Positions 36,603 through 46,986 of a DNA stretch of 64,000 bases are shown piece after piece; position 1 is the first letter of the stretch, and every line of letters starts with the position of its first letter. The DNA is taken from NCBI GenBank assembly GCA_024235035.1, contig JACKNE010000016.1:29727-93726 (forward strand), written 5' to 3'. The DNA is from Gammaproteobacteria bacterium (GTDB taxonomy: Bacteria; Pseudomonadota; Gammaproteobacteria; Competibacterales; Competibacteraceae). The notes beneath the pieces were generated by a model. It did no database searches. It was not told the origin of the DNA and saw nothing but the letters and a program-made list of their open reading frames with translations. A program made the position numbers and the translations under genes.

Positions 36603-39493
36603 ATTTTCTACAGAATTTTTCCATCAAAGGAAAACTGATGGTCGCCATGCTATTGATTAACGCTGTGGTGTTATTGGCGGTGGCAATAGCGCTCATCGTC
36701 AATGAAACCTACACCTTGCGTAAATTGACGGCTGATCAACTGTTGACCTTGGCTCATGTGATTGCCGGTAATACCGCTTCCGCGTTGGTGTTCAATGACC
36801 TTAAGGCCGTTCAGCAGAATCTTGATGTATTGGTCACTCAATCCGATATTCGCTACGCCAACATCGATAATGCTGAAGAGCAGCTGTTGAGCGAATATGA
36901 AGCTCCCGGACTCAAGCCCGCCGAGAAAAATCAATATCATTCATGGGATGCCGAGCTGGACGAAGACCACGCAGGAGCTGGTGGAGCTGAGGAAGGTTCG
37001 ATGGGTAGTTATCTGACGAGGTATAGCATCCAAGGCCAAACCTTAGCGGTCAAGTGGCCCATCAGACAGGATGGCCAGACGCTGGGTTTTGTCGAAATAT
37101 ACTCAGATGTGCGACAGTTGACCGAGAGCTTGTATCGGTATTATTGGATCATTGCTGGACTACTTATGGCCTCTTTGGTGCTGGCGGCAATGTTAGCTTC
37201 CGTGTTCCAGAGAATGATCTCGGGTCCGATTTTACGGTTGCGCAGCGCCATGGATGAAATCACCCACACCCGGGATTACGCCGTGCGGGTAGCGCGTGGC
37301 GGCGGCGAGGATCTGGATGCGCTGGTGGACGGTTTCAACGACATGCTGGCGCAGATTCAGCGACGTGACGCTGAATTGGCTCATTATAGTCAGGGGCTGG
37401 AAGCCGAAGTCGCGGCACGCACACGAGAGCTTTCCACGGCGAATGCCGAATTGCGCAACCTGGTCCAGGAGCTAAGTGTAGCCAAGGAGCGAGCTGAGGC
37501 CGCCAGCCAAGCGAAATCCCAGTTCCTGGCCAATATGAGCCACGAAATTCGCACTCCCATGAATGGTATTCTCGGTATGGCCGATTTGCTATTAGGGGCT
37601 GAATTACCCGCCAAGCAAAGAAGATTTGCGGAGATTATCCAACAGTCTGGCACCAGCTTGCTGAGAATCATCAATGATGTGTTGGATTTTTCCAAGATCG
37701 AGGCGGGCAAACTGGAGATGGAGAATTTGGATTTTGCGCTGCGGGAATTGGTCGAGGAGGTGGTGAGCCTATTTTCCGAAAGTGCCCAGCGGAAGAATTT
37801 GGAGTTGGTCTGCGCCTTGCCATCCGATCCGGTTTTTGTCCGGGGAGATCCCATACGCCTGCGCCAGATTTTGAGTAACTTATTGGGTAATGCTGTCAAG
37901 TTCACCCATCAAGGCGAGATTGTCACGCGAGTTAAGGTGTTGGAGGCCGGACCTGTCGCCTATACATTGCATTTTGCTGTGAGCGACACGGGTATCGGCA
38001 TTCCTACTGAGGATCGAAAACGCATCTTTAGCGCTTTTGATCAAGTCGATGGCTCCATGACCCGTAAATATGGTGGGACAGGGTTGGGCTTGGCCATTAC
38101 CAAGCAGTTAGTGGAGTTGATGGGAGGCGCGATCACTGTGCGCAGTATCGAGTCTCAAGGGTCGACGTTCGAATTTACTTTACAATTGGAGCGCGCCAGG
38201 GAATTGCTCAGCGCAGGCGAAAATGTCAGTTGGCTCCAGGATATTCGCGTATTGATCGTGGATGATCACTCGACCAGTGGCGAAGTGTTACGAAATCAAT
38301 TGCTGGCTTGGGGAATGCGCGGTGATAGCGTCGTCGATAGTGATGAGGCTCTGGAACGTCTGCAGGTTGCTTGGTCTAGCAACGATCCCTATGCGATTGT
38401 CATGTTGGATGAAAAACTCTCTGGGATGGAGGGAGCCGATCTGGCCTTGGCGATTCGTAGGGATGTGCGGTTACAGCGTGTCAAGTTGGTGTTGTTGACC
38501 ATGACCTTGGAACGGAGTGCATTGAATGAAAAGGTGTTACAAGCTCAATTCGATCAGCAATTGAATAAACCTGTTCTGTTGGCGGCTTTGCGAAATTGCC
38601 TATATCTCTTACTCAAGAGCGACGATGGTTGGAAAGCCCTTCCTGAGCTTGGAAACGATAGGGATTGTCAACCGAAAAGATACCAGGGATCTCGCGTTCT
38701 TTTGGTTGAGGATAATATCGTTAACCAGGAGGTCGCCAACGCCATGCTTGTGCAACTCGGTTGCAGCGTGACTATGGCGAACAATGGCCAGGAAGCTCTC
38801 GAAGCGCTGGAGCAGTATGTTTACGATCTGGTTTTCATGGACTGTCAAATGCCAGTGATGGATGGCTTTCGGGCCACGGAGCTGATCCGCGAACGGCAGG
38901 CGTCGGAGTCGGGTCGGTCGGCAAGGCGATTGCCGATTGTGGCATTGACCGCACACGCCATCAGCGGTGATCGGGATCGTTGCCTGGCCGTCGGCATGGA
39001 CGATTACTTGAGTAAGCCGTTCACGCGAGAAGAACTCGTTGCGATCTTGAATCGTTGGTTATCACCACCGATCCAATCCATGATCGAAATGGCAGCGTCG
39101 GTGGTTAGCCCCCCATCTGGCATGGTTGAAACATCGGATGCCAGTCTTGACCCAAGGGTGTTGGACAGGATGCGAAGGCTTGAACGCGATGGTGCTCCTA
39201 ACCTGGTTTCCCGCCTGATCGGACTTTATCTACAAGGAACGCCGCTGCTGATCGAACAAATGAAACAATCATGTAACAATAACGATTTTGCAGCATTACG
39301 CATGGTAGCGCACACTTTGAAATCCAGCAGTGCGAATCTGGGAGCGATGCGGATGCAGGGACTGTGCAAGGACTTAGAAAGGTTGGCGCGCGTAGGGTTA
39401 GTGCCAAATGCCATAAAATATGTCGATGAAATCCATCATGAATTCATGATAGTGCAAACTGCGTTGCAAGATCGTCTCATGCAGGAGATATGA
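36599..39493 (+). CDS. Hybrid sensor histidine kinase (CHASE8-HAMP-HisKA-HATPase-REC-REC-Hpt)
   Basis: A 964-residue BarA-like kinase. TM1 is near 13-35. The periplasmic part (LLTLAHVIAGNTASALVFND, IRYANIDNAEEQLLSEYEA) resembles a CHASE8 domain. TM2 lies near 182-205, followed by HAMP and coiled coil. The HisKA box SHEIRTPMNGILGM carries His315. HATPase has VSDTGIGIP and GGTGLGLAITKQL. REC1 (about 545-665) is degenerate in parts, with LDEKL as possible acceptor; REC2 has FMDCQMPVMDG with Asp748; the Hpt has HTLKSSSANLG with His905. It overlaps the YfiR-like gene by 4 bases, so YfiR probably modulates its sensor. Confidence 0.93.
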   Translation: MNFLQNFSIKGKLMVAMLLINAVVLLAVAIALIVNETYTLRKLTADQLLTLAHVIAGNTASALVFNDLKAVQQNLDVLVTQSDIRYANIDNAEEQLLSEYEAPGLKPAEKNQYHSWDAELDEDHAGAGGAEEGSMGSYLTRYSIQGQTLAVKWPIRQDGQTLGFVEIYSDVRQLTESLYRYYWIIAGLLMASLVLAAMLASVFQRMISGPILRLRSAMDEITHTRDYAVRVARGGGEDLDALVDGFNDMLAQIQRRDAELAHYSQGLEAEVAARTRELSTANAELRNLVQELSVAKERAEAASQAKSQFLANMSHEIRTPMNGILGMADLLLGAELPAKQRRFAEIIQQSGTSLLRIINDVLDFSKIEAGKLEMENLDFALRELVEEVVSLFSESAQRKNLELVCALPSDPVFVRGDPIRLRQILSNLLGNAVKFTHQGEIVTRVKVLEAGPVAYTLHFAVSDTGIGIPTEDRKRIFSAFDQVDGSMTRKYGGTGLGLAITKQLVELMGGAITVRSIESQGSTFEFTLQLERARELLSAGENVSWLQDIRVLIVDDHSTSGEVLRNQLLAWGMRGDSVVDSDEALERLQVAWSSNDPYAIVMLDEKLSGMEGADLALAIRRDVRLQRVKLVLLTMTLERSALNEKVLQAQFDQQLNKPVLLAALRNCLYLLLKSDDGWKALPELGNDRDCQPKRYQGSRVLLVEDNIVNQEVANAMLVQLGCSVTMANNGQEALEALEQYVYDLVFMDCQMPVMDGFRATELIRERQASESGRSARRLPIVALTAHAISGDRDRCLAVGMDDYLSKPFTREELVAILNRWLSPPIQSMIEMAASVVSPPSGMVETSDASLDPRVLDRMRRLERDGAPNLVSRLIGLYLQGTPLLIEQMKQSCNNNDFAALRMVAHTLKSSSANLGAMRMQGLCKDLERLARVGLVPNAIKYVDEIHHEFMIVQTALQDRLMQEI

Positions 39494-39611
39494 ATGGGCT
39501 GGAAATGGATGTCCATCATCCCACGCAGCAGATTGGACAACCGCCATGTTACCGGCCATGTCCATCTGAGCAAGTCCTTAAGATAAGGGTAAATGCAGAC
39601 TCAACCCAACG

Positions 39612-41963
39612 TTATATTTTGTCAACGCGATTGATCCATGCACTGGGTGGCTTCCACCAGGCGATCCACGCAGGAATTTGTTCCGCTGGCATGGGCCGGG
39701 CGATGCCATAACCTTGAGCAAGGTCGCAACCTAGGTCAAGCAGTCGGCAGCCATGCTCCACGGTTTCTACCCCCTCGGCGATGACCTCGCGCCGGAAAGC
39801 TGCAGACAGCCCGATGATTCCCTCGACAATGGCCTGTGCCTCCGCGTCTACCAGCAGATCGCGCACGAACGACTGGTCGATCTTCAATAATTGCACCGGC
39901 AAGTGCTTGAGATAGGTCAACGAGGAATAACCGGTGCCAAAATCATCGAGCGCAAAACGCACTCCCAGACGTTGACAGTCCACGATCAGTTGGGAAACCG
40001 TCTGGAGATCGTCCAAAGCCGCTGTTTCTAGGATTTCAAGGAGGATTCTATCCGCCGGTACTGTTGGGTAACTCGCGAGTAGTGCCTGCAATTGCGTGGC
40101 GAAATTCAATTGTTGCAAGTAATCACTGGACAGGTTGACGCTGATCGGTAGCTGTAGACCCTGATTGGACCAGAGTGTCATCTGCTGCAACACCTCGTTC
40201 AACACCCACTGGTCGATGACGACAGCCAGTGTGCTGGTCTCGACCGTAGGCATGAAACGTACAGGTGGCAACAGGCCTTCTTCAGGGTGCTGCCAACGAA
40301 TCAAGGCTTCAGCGCCAAATATCGCCCCGTGGCGCATGTCGACCTTGGGTTGGTAATGCAGGCAAAATTCGCCTGCGGCCAATCCCTGTTCGATTCGTCG
40401 CAGGAGTTCGCGGTATTCGCGGGCGCGGCGATTATAATCGGCGTCGAATAGCTGATAGCGGTCACCACCTGCCTGCTTGGCAACACACATGGCTTGGTCG
40501 CTGTGGCGTAGCAAGGTGTCCGGGTCGGCATCGTCATCGGGATATAGAGTAACGCCGAGGCTAGCTTTCAGGGTAATCGATTGGCCATTAACGGTGAAAG
40601 GGGTTTGTAGGGCTATCTTCAGCCGATCGAGAGCATGCTCACATTCTTCGACATCCTCTAGGTTTCCCAATAGGAGTACAAACTCATCACCACCCAATCG
40701 CGCCACGGTGTCACCGGCGCGCACGCACTCTTTTAAGTGATGGGCCACTTCAATCAGCAACCGATCGCCCTCGGTGGAGCCTAGCGCATCGTTGATCGGC
40801 TTGAAATCATCCAAATCCAGGTAGCATACCGCCAGTCGTTTGTGATCACGCCTGGCTTGGGCCATGGTTTGTTGCAAGCGATCGGTTAGCAACACCCGGT
40901 TGGGCAATTGGGTCAGGGCATCGTGGTAAGTCAGGTGGGCAATATGTTCTTCCGCTCGCTTGCGTTCGGTGATATTAAGTACTGTGAACGTGATACCTTT
41001 ATTAAGATCTTCGCCATCCAGCGGGGTCGAGCTTAGGATCACCCAGATAATCTCGCCATCCTTGCGACGCCAACGGACTTCGACCGAACCCGTACCCTGT
41101 TCCGCGATCTGCCGATATTTCTCATGTCCGACCCATTCATAGTCTTGGTCGTTTAAATAAAGGAGGCGGGTGTTTCGCCCAAGGAGCTCCTGTCGGCAAT
41201 AGCCAGTCATTTGGCAGAAACTATCATTTGCTTCAAGAATGACCCGATGACGAATCAGGCCAATACCGACCGGTACGGCGCGAAAAATGCTCTTGAGTCT
41301 CTCCTCGCTTGTTTGCAGAGTTGCTTTTGTCCGCTGCTGCTCAAGGATACTTTGCGCTAGTTGGAAATTGCAGTAACTCAAGGTCGAGAATAGATGGGCG
41401 AGTTGGGTATAAAACGACATGGCCGTGTTGACTTTTTCCCGACTCCAGCATGGCACCCGGTCCAGTGCAGCGAGGTAATCTTCCTCATCAAAATTGTATT
41501 GCTGAGCCTGGGTGCGGAAAAACTCCCGATCGGGCGGCTCGTCGTCGAAGAAAAACTGTCCGAGAACCAAATTGCCCATCGGTCGCCCGTTGATACCAAT
41601 CGGTGTGGCGACATCATACATATGGTTCTTACAGCGATAGACCTTGAAGGTTCCCGGTACCGTGCCTTGGGAGAGCACCGTGTCGCTTTCAAGGCAGTTT
41701 CGACAGGTGACTGGGTGAACTCGATGAAACTTCAAGCAGATATCCTGCCAACCGGTGCTGACCAATACTTGCCCACGCAGATCGGTGATGCCGACACCGA
41801 TCTGCGTGAGTTTGAAAAATTCATCCATTAAGATCTGCAGATCCTGAGCGTTGAGGATACTCCCCAGTTCTACTGTTTCGAAATTACTCTTGAGAAACAA
41901 AGCATCGTCCTGCTGTACCATATCTTGAAGCCTTATCGTTTCCGGACCTGGTCTTGGCACCAA
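39612..41963 (-). CDS. PocR-PAS-GGDEF-EAL cyclic-di-GMP protein
   Basis: A 783-residue bifunctional c-di-GMP protein. The N-terminal PocR-type ligand domain (about 28-190: ILMDEFFKLTQIGVGITDLRG, HPVTCRNCLESD, CKNHMYDVATPIGINGRPMG) keeps several cysteines. A PAS domain with PAC follows (about 220-340). The GGDEF domain has an intact RLGGDEF at 422-428; the EAL domain has GAEALIRWQHPEEG and ALDDFGTGYSSLTYLK. Both synthesis and hydrolysis motifs are conserved, so net activity cannot be told. It converges on the hybrid kinase locus. The true start may be at MVQQDD, 14 codons in. Confidence 0.92.
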   Translation of the reverse strand: MVPRPGPETIRLQDMVQQDDALFLKSNFETVELGSILNAQDLQILMDEFFKLTQIGVGITDLRGQVLVSTGWQDICLKFHRVHPVTCRNCLESDTVLSQGTVPGTFKVYRCKNHMYDVATPIGINGRPMGNLVLGQFFFDDEPPDREFFRTQAQQYNFDEEDYLAALDRVPCWSREKVNTAMSFYTQLAHLFSTLSYCNFQLAQSILEQQRTKATLQTSEERLKSIFRAVPVGIGLIRHRVILEANDSFCQMTGYCRQELLGRNTRLLYLNDQDYEWVGHEKYRQIAEQGTGSVEVRWRRKDGEIIWVILSSTPLDGEDLNKGITFTVLNITERKRAEEHIAHLTYHDALTQLPNRVLLTDRLQQTMAQARRDHKRLAVCYLDLDDFKPINDALGSTEGDRLLIEVAHHLKECVRAGDTVARLGGDEFVLLLGNLEDVEECEHALDRLKIALQTPFTVNGQSITLKASLGVTLYPDDDADPDTLLRHSDQAMCVAKQAGGDRYQLFDADYNRRAREYRELLRRIEQGLAAGEFCLHYQPKVDMRHGAIFGAEALIRWQHPEEGLLPPVRFMPTVETSTLAVVIDQWVLNEVLQQMTLWSNQGLQLPISVNLSSDYLQQLNFATQLQALLASYPTVPADRILLEILETAALDDLQTVSQLIVDCQRLGVRFALDDFGTGYSSLTYLKHLPVQLLKIDQSFVRDLLVDAEAQAIVEGIIGLSAAFRREVIAEGVETVEHGCRLLDLGCDLAQGYGIARPMPAEQIPAWIAWWKPPSAWINRVDKI

Positions 41964-42162
41964 CTATGCATCTTATGAGGACCGGGTGCGGATATTGCCT
42001 AGTCAGTATCACATGATATTTGTCTTCATCTGGTTAGGCACTCCGGAAAACCCTGTATTTTTTGGTTAAGAATAGCCTGGTTGAGATGATGGTCATATTG
42101 AGCATGAATTGCCCGTCGAGCGGTATTGACGCGTTTAAGAACCACAGAACCGATGACTGCCT

Positions 42163-44160
42163 CTAACCAGCTTGCCCGGTGCTGGCCAATGGCAACACAG
42201 GCTTCATGCGCTCCCCGAGTGTGGTGGTGGGGTCTTCTTCCAGGCCGAGCAGATGCCGATAGACCGCTGCGTATTCCATGACCCGCTGTACGTAGGCCCG
42301 AGTTTCCCGGTAGGGGATAGTTTCCGCCCAGATATCGGCGGGTATCGGATGGCCACCGGTGGGTAACCATTGCGCCACCTTGTTGGGGCCAGCGTTATAG
42401 GCGGCAGTGGCCAGCACTGGGTTGTCCTGCAATCGTTCCAACATCCGCCGCAGGTAGTGGGTGCCGTAACGGATATTGGTCTCCGGTTGGCGCAGGTCGG
42501 GGATATCGACGGTGTCCTGCAGGTCTCGGGCGATTTGCCGTCCGGTCGCAGGCATCATCTGCATCAATCCCAGCGCCCCAACTGGGGAGCGAGCGTCGGC
42601 TTGGAAAGCGCTCTCCTGACGGATGATCGCATAAATCCAAGCCGGGTCCAGCGCATCAGTGCGAGCGTTCGCTATCACATCGTCACGGTAAGCCAGTGGA
42701 AAACGCAGTTTCAAATCATCCCAATATTCGGCTCGGGCAATGGTGATGATGGCCTGGTGATGCCACTCCCAACGGTGGGCCAGCTGCGCCGCCTGCTTGA
42801 GCGCCGCCGGATCAAACCCTTGGGTAGCCTGTCGCCATTCGACATCGGCTTCCCACTGGCGACCCAGGATGTACAGCTCCCGCGCCCGTTGTAGACCGGG
42901 GGAACCCGCCAATAATGCATCTAATTCTGTTGGCGAAACGGCCAGTGGAGAGTCAGCGATCGTGTAGGGAATATTGAGTTGGCTGGCTGCCAGGAAGCCG
43001 TAATAATCCCGCTGGTTGGCAATGCGCCGATAGATGGGTTGGACGAGTTCGGTCTGGCCGAGCGACTCCAGTGCTCGACCCCGCCAGTATTGCCAGCGTG
43101 GACTGTTCTGTTCTGCAGGGGGCAATTGATCGAGCCAGTGCAGGGTCGCTGGCCAGTCGTTTTGTTGTAAGCAGACCCGAATTCGCCATTCCCGCACATC
43201 TTGATCGACCACTGTCTCCGGCAAGGCGGCTAAACGCGCCAGTGCGGTTGGGTGGTAATCACTGGCGATCCACAGGGCCAGTTGCCGTTCCTCGATGGCC
43301 AGCTGCGGAGCTAGCGACGGGTCGCTGGCTTTGAGCGCATCGAGCGCCGCGAACGCCGCCAGCGCATCGCGCCGCCGCCAGCGATTCAGACCATCGGCCA
43401 GAATTGCTGGAACACGCGGATCGCCGGCTTTGAATCGGGTAGGGTCGAGAATCAGGGTCGGATCATCGGCAACCGCCAGCCAGGCGTTTGCCAATTCTCG
43501 GTCGGTGGTTGACATATCCATCTGTAGAAACCGCGCGAGCCCAATCTCCCCCGCCGTCATCGCTAGCGCGAAGCGTTGCCAACGGAGTTCAGGCGCGGGC
43601 TGGCCTTCGCTTTGCCAGACCGCGATCACGGGGTCGCAGGCATTGGGCAGTGAACGTCCGCGCAACCAGAGCGTGGCGAAATCCTGCAAGGCAGCTTTAC
43701 TGTGGTCGGTGTTCAGCAAGGCTTGTCGCCGCCAGCATTCGAAAGTCGGATCATGGCCAGGAATGGCATCGTGCAAGTAATCATCCCAGCGGCGGGCGCT
43801 GGCGAGTTGGCGCAACCAAGCGTTGCGCAAACGAATGGCCAGTGGCGTATCGGGATAGGTTTGCAGGAAATCCCGAACTTCGACCGTGGGGAATTCCGTC
43901 AGCCGGCGGGAGAGGGATTGATAGTATAGGTAGGGGTACAGCGGATAGTCGCGCAGTGCCGCGTTGTCCACCGGCGCGCCTGCTTGCAGCGATTGTTCGG
44001 CAATTTGAAAAGCTTCCCGCTGTATCCGCCAAGAGTCCGTGGCGCTGACATCGCCCCCGAGTCCGATAGCCAGAGTGATGACGAGCAGAAAAAGTATGAA
44101 AATCCCTCTCCCATCAGCGAGAGAGGGACAGGAGCGAGCGTCATTCTTCAAGCACTGCAC
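42163..44160 (-). CDS. slt: Soluble lytic murein transglycosylase, Slt70 type
   Basis: A 665-residue periplasmic muramidase that cleaves glycan strands to 1,6-anhydro products. The long alpha-helical U and L domains make up the first 480 residues. The SLT catalytic domain follows: WIYAIIRQESAF with catalytic Glu516, SPVGALGLMQMMPATG, and YGTHYLRRMLERLQDNPVLATAAYNAGPNKV. The signal segment is FILFLLVITLAIGLGG. The codons ahead of it (CPSLADGRGIF) are read from the hairpin that seems to terminate the upstream ATPase gene, so the N-terminus is uncertain. Confidence 0.92.
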   Translation of the reverse strand: MQCLKNDARSCPSLADGRGIFILFLLVITLAIGLGGDVSATDSWRIQREAFQIAEQSLQAGAPVDNAALRDYPLYPYLYYQSLSRRLTEFPTVEVRDFLQTYPDTPLAIRLRNAWLRQLASARRWDDYLHDAIPGHDPTFECWRRQALLNTDHSKAALQDFATLWLRGRSLPNACDPVIAVWQSEGQPAPELRWQRFALAMTAGEIGLARFLQMDMSTTDRELANAWLAVADDPTLILDPTRFKAGDPRVPAILADGLNRWRRRDALAAFAALDALKASDPSLAPQLAIEERQLALWIASDYHPTALARLAALPETVVDQDVREWRIRVCLQQNDWPATLHWLDQLPPAEQNSPRWQYWRGRALESLGQTELVQPIYRRIANQRDYYGFLAASQLNIPYTIADSPLAVSPTELDALLAGSPGLQRARELYILGRQWEADVEWRQATQGFDPAALKQAAQLAHRWEWHHQAIITIARAEYWDDLKLRFPLAYRDDVIANARTDALDPAWIYAIIRQESAFQADARSPVGALGLMQMMPATGRQIARDLQDTVDIPDLRQPETNIRYGTHYLRRMLERLQDNPVLATAAYNAGPNKVAQWLPTGGHPIPADIWAETIPYRETRAYVQRVMEYAAVYRHLLGLEEDPTTTLGERMKPVLPLASTGQAG
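44098..44128 (-). terminator. Hairpin behind the P-type ATPase gene
   Basis: On the minus strand TCCCTCTC and GAGAGGGA pair (plus-strand arms 44103-44110 and 44121-44128, 10-base loop) and are followed by TTTTC. It lies within the first codons of slt as annotated, about 45 bases past the ATPase stop. Confidence 0.5.
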
Positions 44161-44171
44161 TCACGACTTTA

Positions 44172-46856
44172 TCAGGTTTCCAACCGCACCGGGTTGCCGA
44201 ACCACTGGTTCCGGGCGATCTTGCGCACGAGATCGACTGGAATGATCACGATGGCCAGCAGCAGCACATAAACCCATTCCTGTATCGATAAACCGACGGT
44301 GCGCAGGATTTCGCCACCATAGGTAATGAAGAAAATCTGAATAGCCATGATCGAGGGGATGATGATGGAGAACAGGCGGTTATCGAACAAGTGTTCGAAC
44401 AAATTCAGCCCTTGGGTACGGGCATTGAAGGTGTTGAAAACCTGAATGAATACAAAGAAGGCAAAGAAGGCCGTCAGGAACTTGTCCTGCGCCGCTTTGG
44501 AACCGATTTCGTGCCCACCGGAGAACAGAGTCCGAGTTACATCGCTGGTCAGGAATAAGATGCTGATGAAAGCGATGATCCCGCCATTGATCAAAATCGA
44601 CGACCACATATCGGTGTTGATCAGTTGTTCGTCGCGCCGCATCGGCTTCTCCAGCATGTAGCGTTCCAGCGCGGCCTCGCCAGCGAAAGCCAGCCCAGCT
44701 AGGGTGTCCATGATGATATTCAACCACAGCAATTGGGTCATGGTCAGCGGCAGGTCGAAGCCGAAGAACTGGCCCAGGAACACCACCAGGATAGCGGAGA
44801 CGTTCACCGTCAACTGGAAGATCAGGAACTTGCGGATCGACTTGAACAGAGTGCGCCCATACAGCACCGCCTTGGTCAACGAGGAAAAGTTATCATCGAG
44901 AATGACGATGTCGCCGGATTCCTTGGTCATCTCGGTACCGCTGCCCATGGCGAAGCCGACATCGGCGTTTTTCACCGCTGGCGCATCGTTGACGCCGTCA
45001 CCGGTCATACCGGCCACCAAGTCCAGTTCCTTGGCCAGTTTCACCAAACGGCTCTTGTCGGTTGGGAAGGCGCGCGCCACCACATAGAGATGCGGCAGCT
45101 TCTGTTTCACTTCCTGGTCCGATAACTGGGCCAGCTCCGCCGATGTGAGAATGATCGCCTGGGGATCGTCTTCCAGCAGCCCCACATCCTTGGCGATGGC
45201 CTGAGCGGTTTCCTTGGCGTCGCCGGTGATCATGATGACGTGAATGCCTGCGTTCTTGGCGGTTTTCACCGAGGCGTAAGAGGTTTCGCGCAGTTCGTCG
45301 CGCATGCCGAACACGCCAACCAGGGACAGACGAGCTGGCAGCGCTTTGCTGGCATCGATCGGCGTTTCGGTCACCGCCACCGCCAGCAGGCGCATGGCCC
45401 GTGAGGACAACTCACGCATGGCTGCTTCCAGGGTGCTCCGGTCGCCGAGTTCGACGGTTTGACCCTCCGTGTCCAGATAGTGGGTGCAATGGCGCAGAAT
45501 CACCTCGGGAGCGCCCTTGACCAGGGTCAGCGCCCGGTCGCCCGCCACCTGGGTCGCGGAAAACTTGCGGCTGCTGTTGAAGGGGATGACATCGACGATA
45601 TCCACGTTACCGCTCTGGGTCAGATACGGTGTGACGAATCGCAGCAGAGCCTGTTCGGTGCGGTCAGCGCCGACCATCTTGATATCATTCGGATTGCTGG
45701 TGTCAATGACCGCACTAGTATTGTTACGCAGGGCGAATCCTGCAGTATCGCGCAAGGGCTGCGGAATATCGTCCAATTTTTCGTGCCGCGCCCCGGTCCC
45801 CGTGAGGAAGGCGCTGACGGATAGCCGCCCCTGGGTCAGTGTGCCGGTCTTGTCGGTGAACAAGATGTTCAGGCTGCCGGCGGTCTCGATGCCCAGTAGC
45901 TTACGCACCAGCACCTTGACACTGAGCAATTTCTTCATGTTGATCGCCAGCACCATGGCGATCATCATCGGCAAGCCCTCTGGCACTGCCACCACCACGA
46001 CGATGATGGCCAGAATCGCCGCCGTCACGAAATCCTTGATGATGATTCCACCTTCCTGCGCCCAGTAGGCGTCGAAGCTTTCAGCTTGCAGGAACATGTT
46101 GTTGAACATGAAGGCGATGAAGATGAGGGTGGCGCCGATGTAACCGAACGTGGCGATATGGCCACCCAGCACGGTCAGTTTGTGTTGCAGGGGTGAGAGG
46201 CGATCCTCGGCGGACAACAGCTCCTTCATGGTTTGGCCATAACGGGTTTGGTCGCCCACAGCGCTGGCCTGCATCACGCATTCACCATCGACCAGCAGGC
46301 CCGCGCGAAACAAGCGGTGTTCTTCGGCCTCCGTCGCCGAGTTGGCGCCTTCCGGTAAAGCCGTCTTCTTGACCGGTTCCGATTCGCCGGTCAACGCCGC
46401 TTCGTCTACTTCGGCATGTCCCGCAATCAGCAGGCCATCGGTCGGAATCGTATCGCCTGGTTGCAATAGAAGGTAATCGCCAACCACCAGATCATTGATC
46501 GAGATTTCAGTCAGATGGCCGTTACGAAACACCTTGACCAGGATCAGCGAAGCTTCTTCCAGCAATTTCTGGAAAGATTGCTCGTTGCTATGTTCCGACC
46601 AGGTGGCGACGAAGGTGGCGATCACCACGGCGAAGGCGATGCCGACGCTTTCATACCACTCGGCATAACCGAAAATCGTCAATAGCACCGTGATCAGCAG
46701 GGCGGCGATCAGGATGATGATGATCGGGTCCTTCAGATTACCCAGCAATTTGTCCCAGAAAGTTTCAATCTCCTGGCTGGCGACGGCGTTGGAGCCGTGC
46801 TGGGCGCGGGAAGCATCGACTTCCTGATCAGTGAGTCCTGGATAGGTGAATTTCAT
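44172..46856 (-). CDS. Calcium-type P-type ATPase (PMCA-like)
   Basis: An 894-residue P2-type cation pump. The phosphorylation site is Asp335 in DKTGTLTQG. The transduction loop LTGESEPVKK, the hinge MTGDGVNDAPAVKNADVGFAMG and the PEGLP segment (VVAVPEGLPMMIAMV) in TM4 are all present. The N-terminus begins with the cation ATPase N domain (GLTDQEVDASRAQHG). The C-terminal membrane segments show LLWLNIIMDTLAGLAFA, typical of PMCA-type calcium pumps. It probably expels Ca2+ from the cytoplasm. No calmodulin-like tail is seen. Expressed upstream of slt on the same strand. Confidence 0.9.
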   Translation of the reverse strand: MKFTYPGLTDQEVDASRAQHGSNAVASQEIETFWDKLLGNLKDPIIIILIAALLITVLLTIFGYAEWYESVGIAFAVVIATFVATWSEHSNEQSFQKLLEEASLILVKVFRNGHLTEISINDLVVGDYLLLQPGDTIPTDGLLIAGHAEVDEAALTGESEPVKKTALPEGANSATEAEEHRLFRAGLLVDGECVMQASAVGDQTRYGQTMKELLSAEDRLSPLQHKLTVLGGHIATFGYIGATLIFIAFMFNNMFLQAESFDAYWAQEGGIIIKDFVTAAILAIIVVVVAVPEGLPMMIAMVLAINMKKLLSVKVLVRKLLGIETAGSLNILFTDKTGTLTQGRLSVSAFLTGTGARHEKLDDIPQPLRDTAGFALRNNTSAVIDTSNPNDIKMVGADRTEQALLRFVTPYLTQSGNVDIVDVIPFNSSRKFSATQVAGDRALTLVKGAPEVILRHCTHYLDTEGQTVELGDRSTLEAAMRELSSRAMRLLAVAVTETPIDASKALPARLSLVGVFGMRDELRETSYASVKTAKNAGIHVIMITGDAKETAQAIAKDVGLLEDDPQAIILTSAELAQLSDQEVKQKLPHLYVVARAFPTDKSRLVKLAKELDLVAGMTGDGVNDAPAVKNADVGFAMGSGTEMTKESGDIVILDDNFSSLTKAVLYGRTLFKSIRKFLIFQLTVNVSAILVVFLGQFFGFDLPLTMTQLLWLNIIMDTLAGLAFAGEAALERYMLEKPMRRDEQLINTDMWSSILINGGIIAFISILFLTSDVTRTLFSGGHEIGSKAAQDKFLTAFFAFFVFIQVFNTFNARTQGLNLFEHLFDNRLFSIIIPSIMAIQIFFITYGGEILRTVGLSIQEWVYVLLLAIVIIPVDLVRKIARNQWFGNPVRLET

Positions 46857-46986
46857 GGCAATTTCTCAACCAAGCATGTTGGGGGGAGTCAATAAATGAC
46901 AGAAGAAACCGGACGGTTAAGACACGATATGTGCCGTAAGGTTTTATCAGTAGGTTGCCAGGTAGCGCGTGGGTTGAGTTACCAGA

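Noticed and set aside
39490..39711. 73-codon plus-strand ORF overlapping the hybrid kinase stop
   Set aside because: Runs into the GGDEF-EAL gene on the opposite strand and lacks any recognisable feature.
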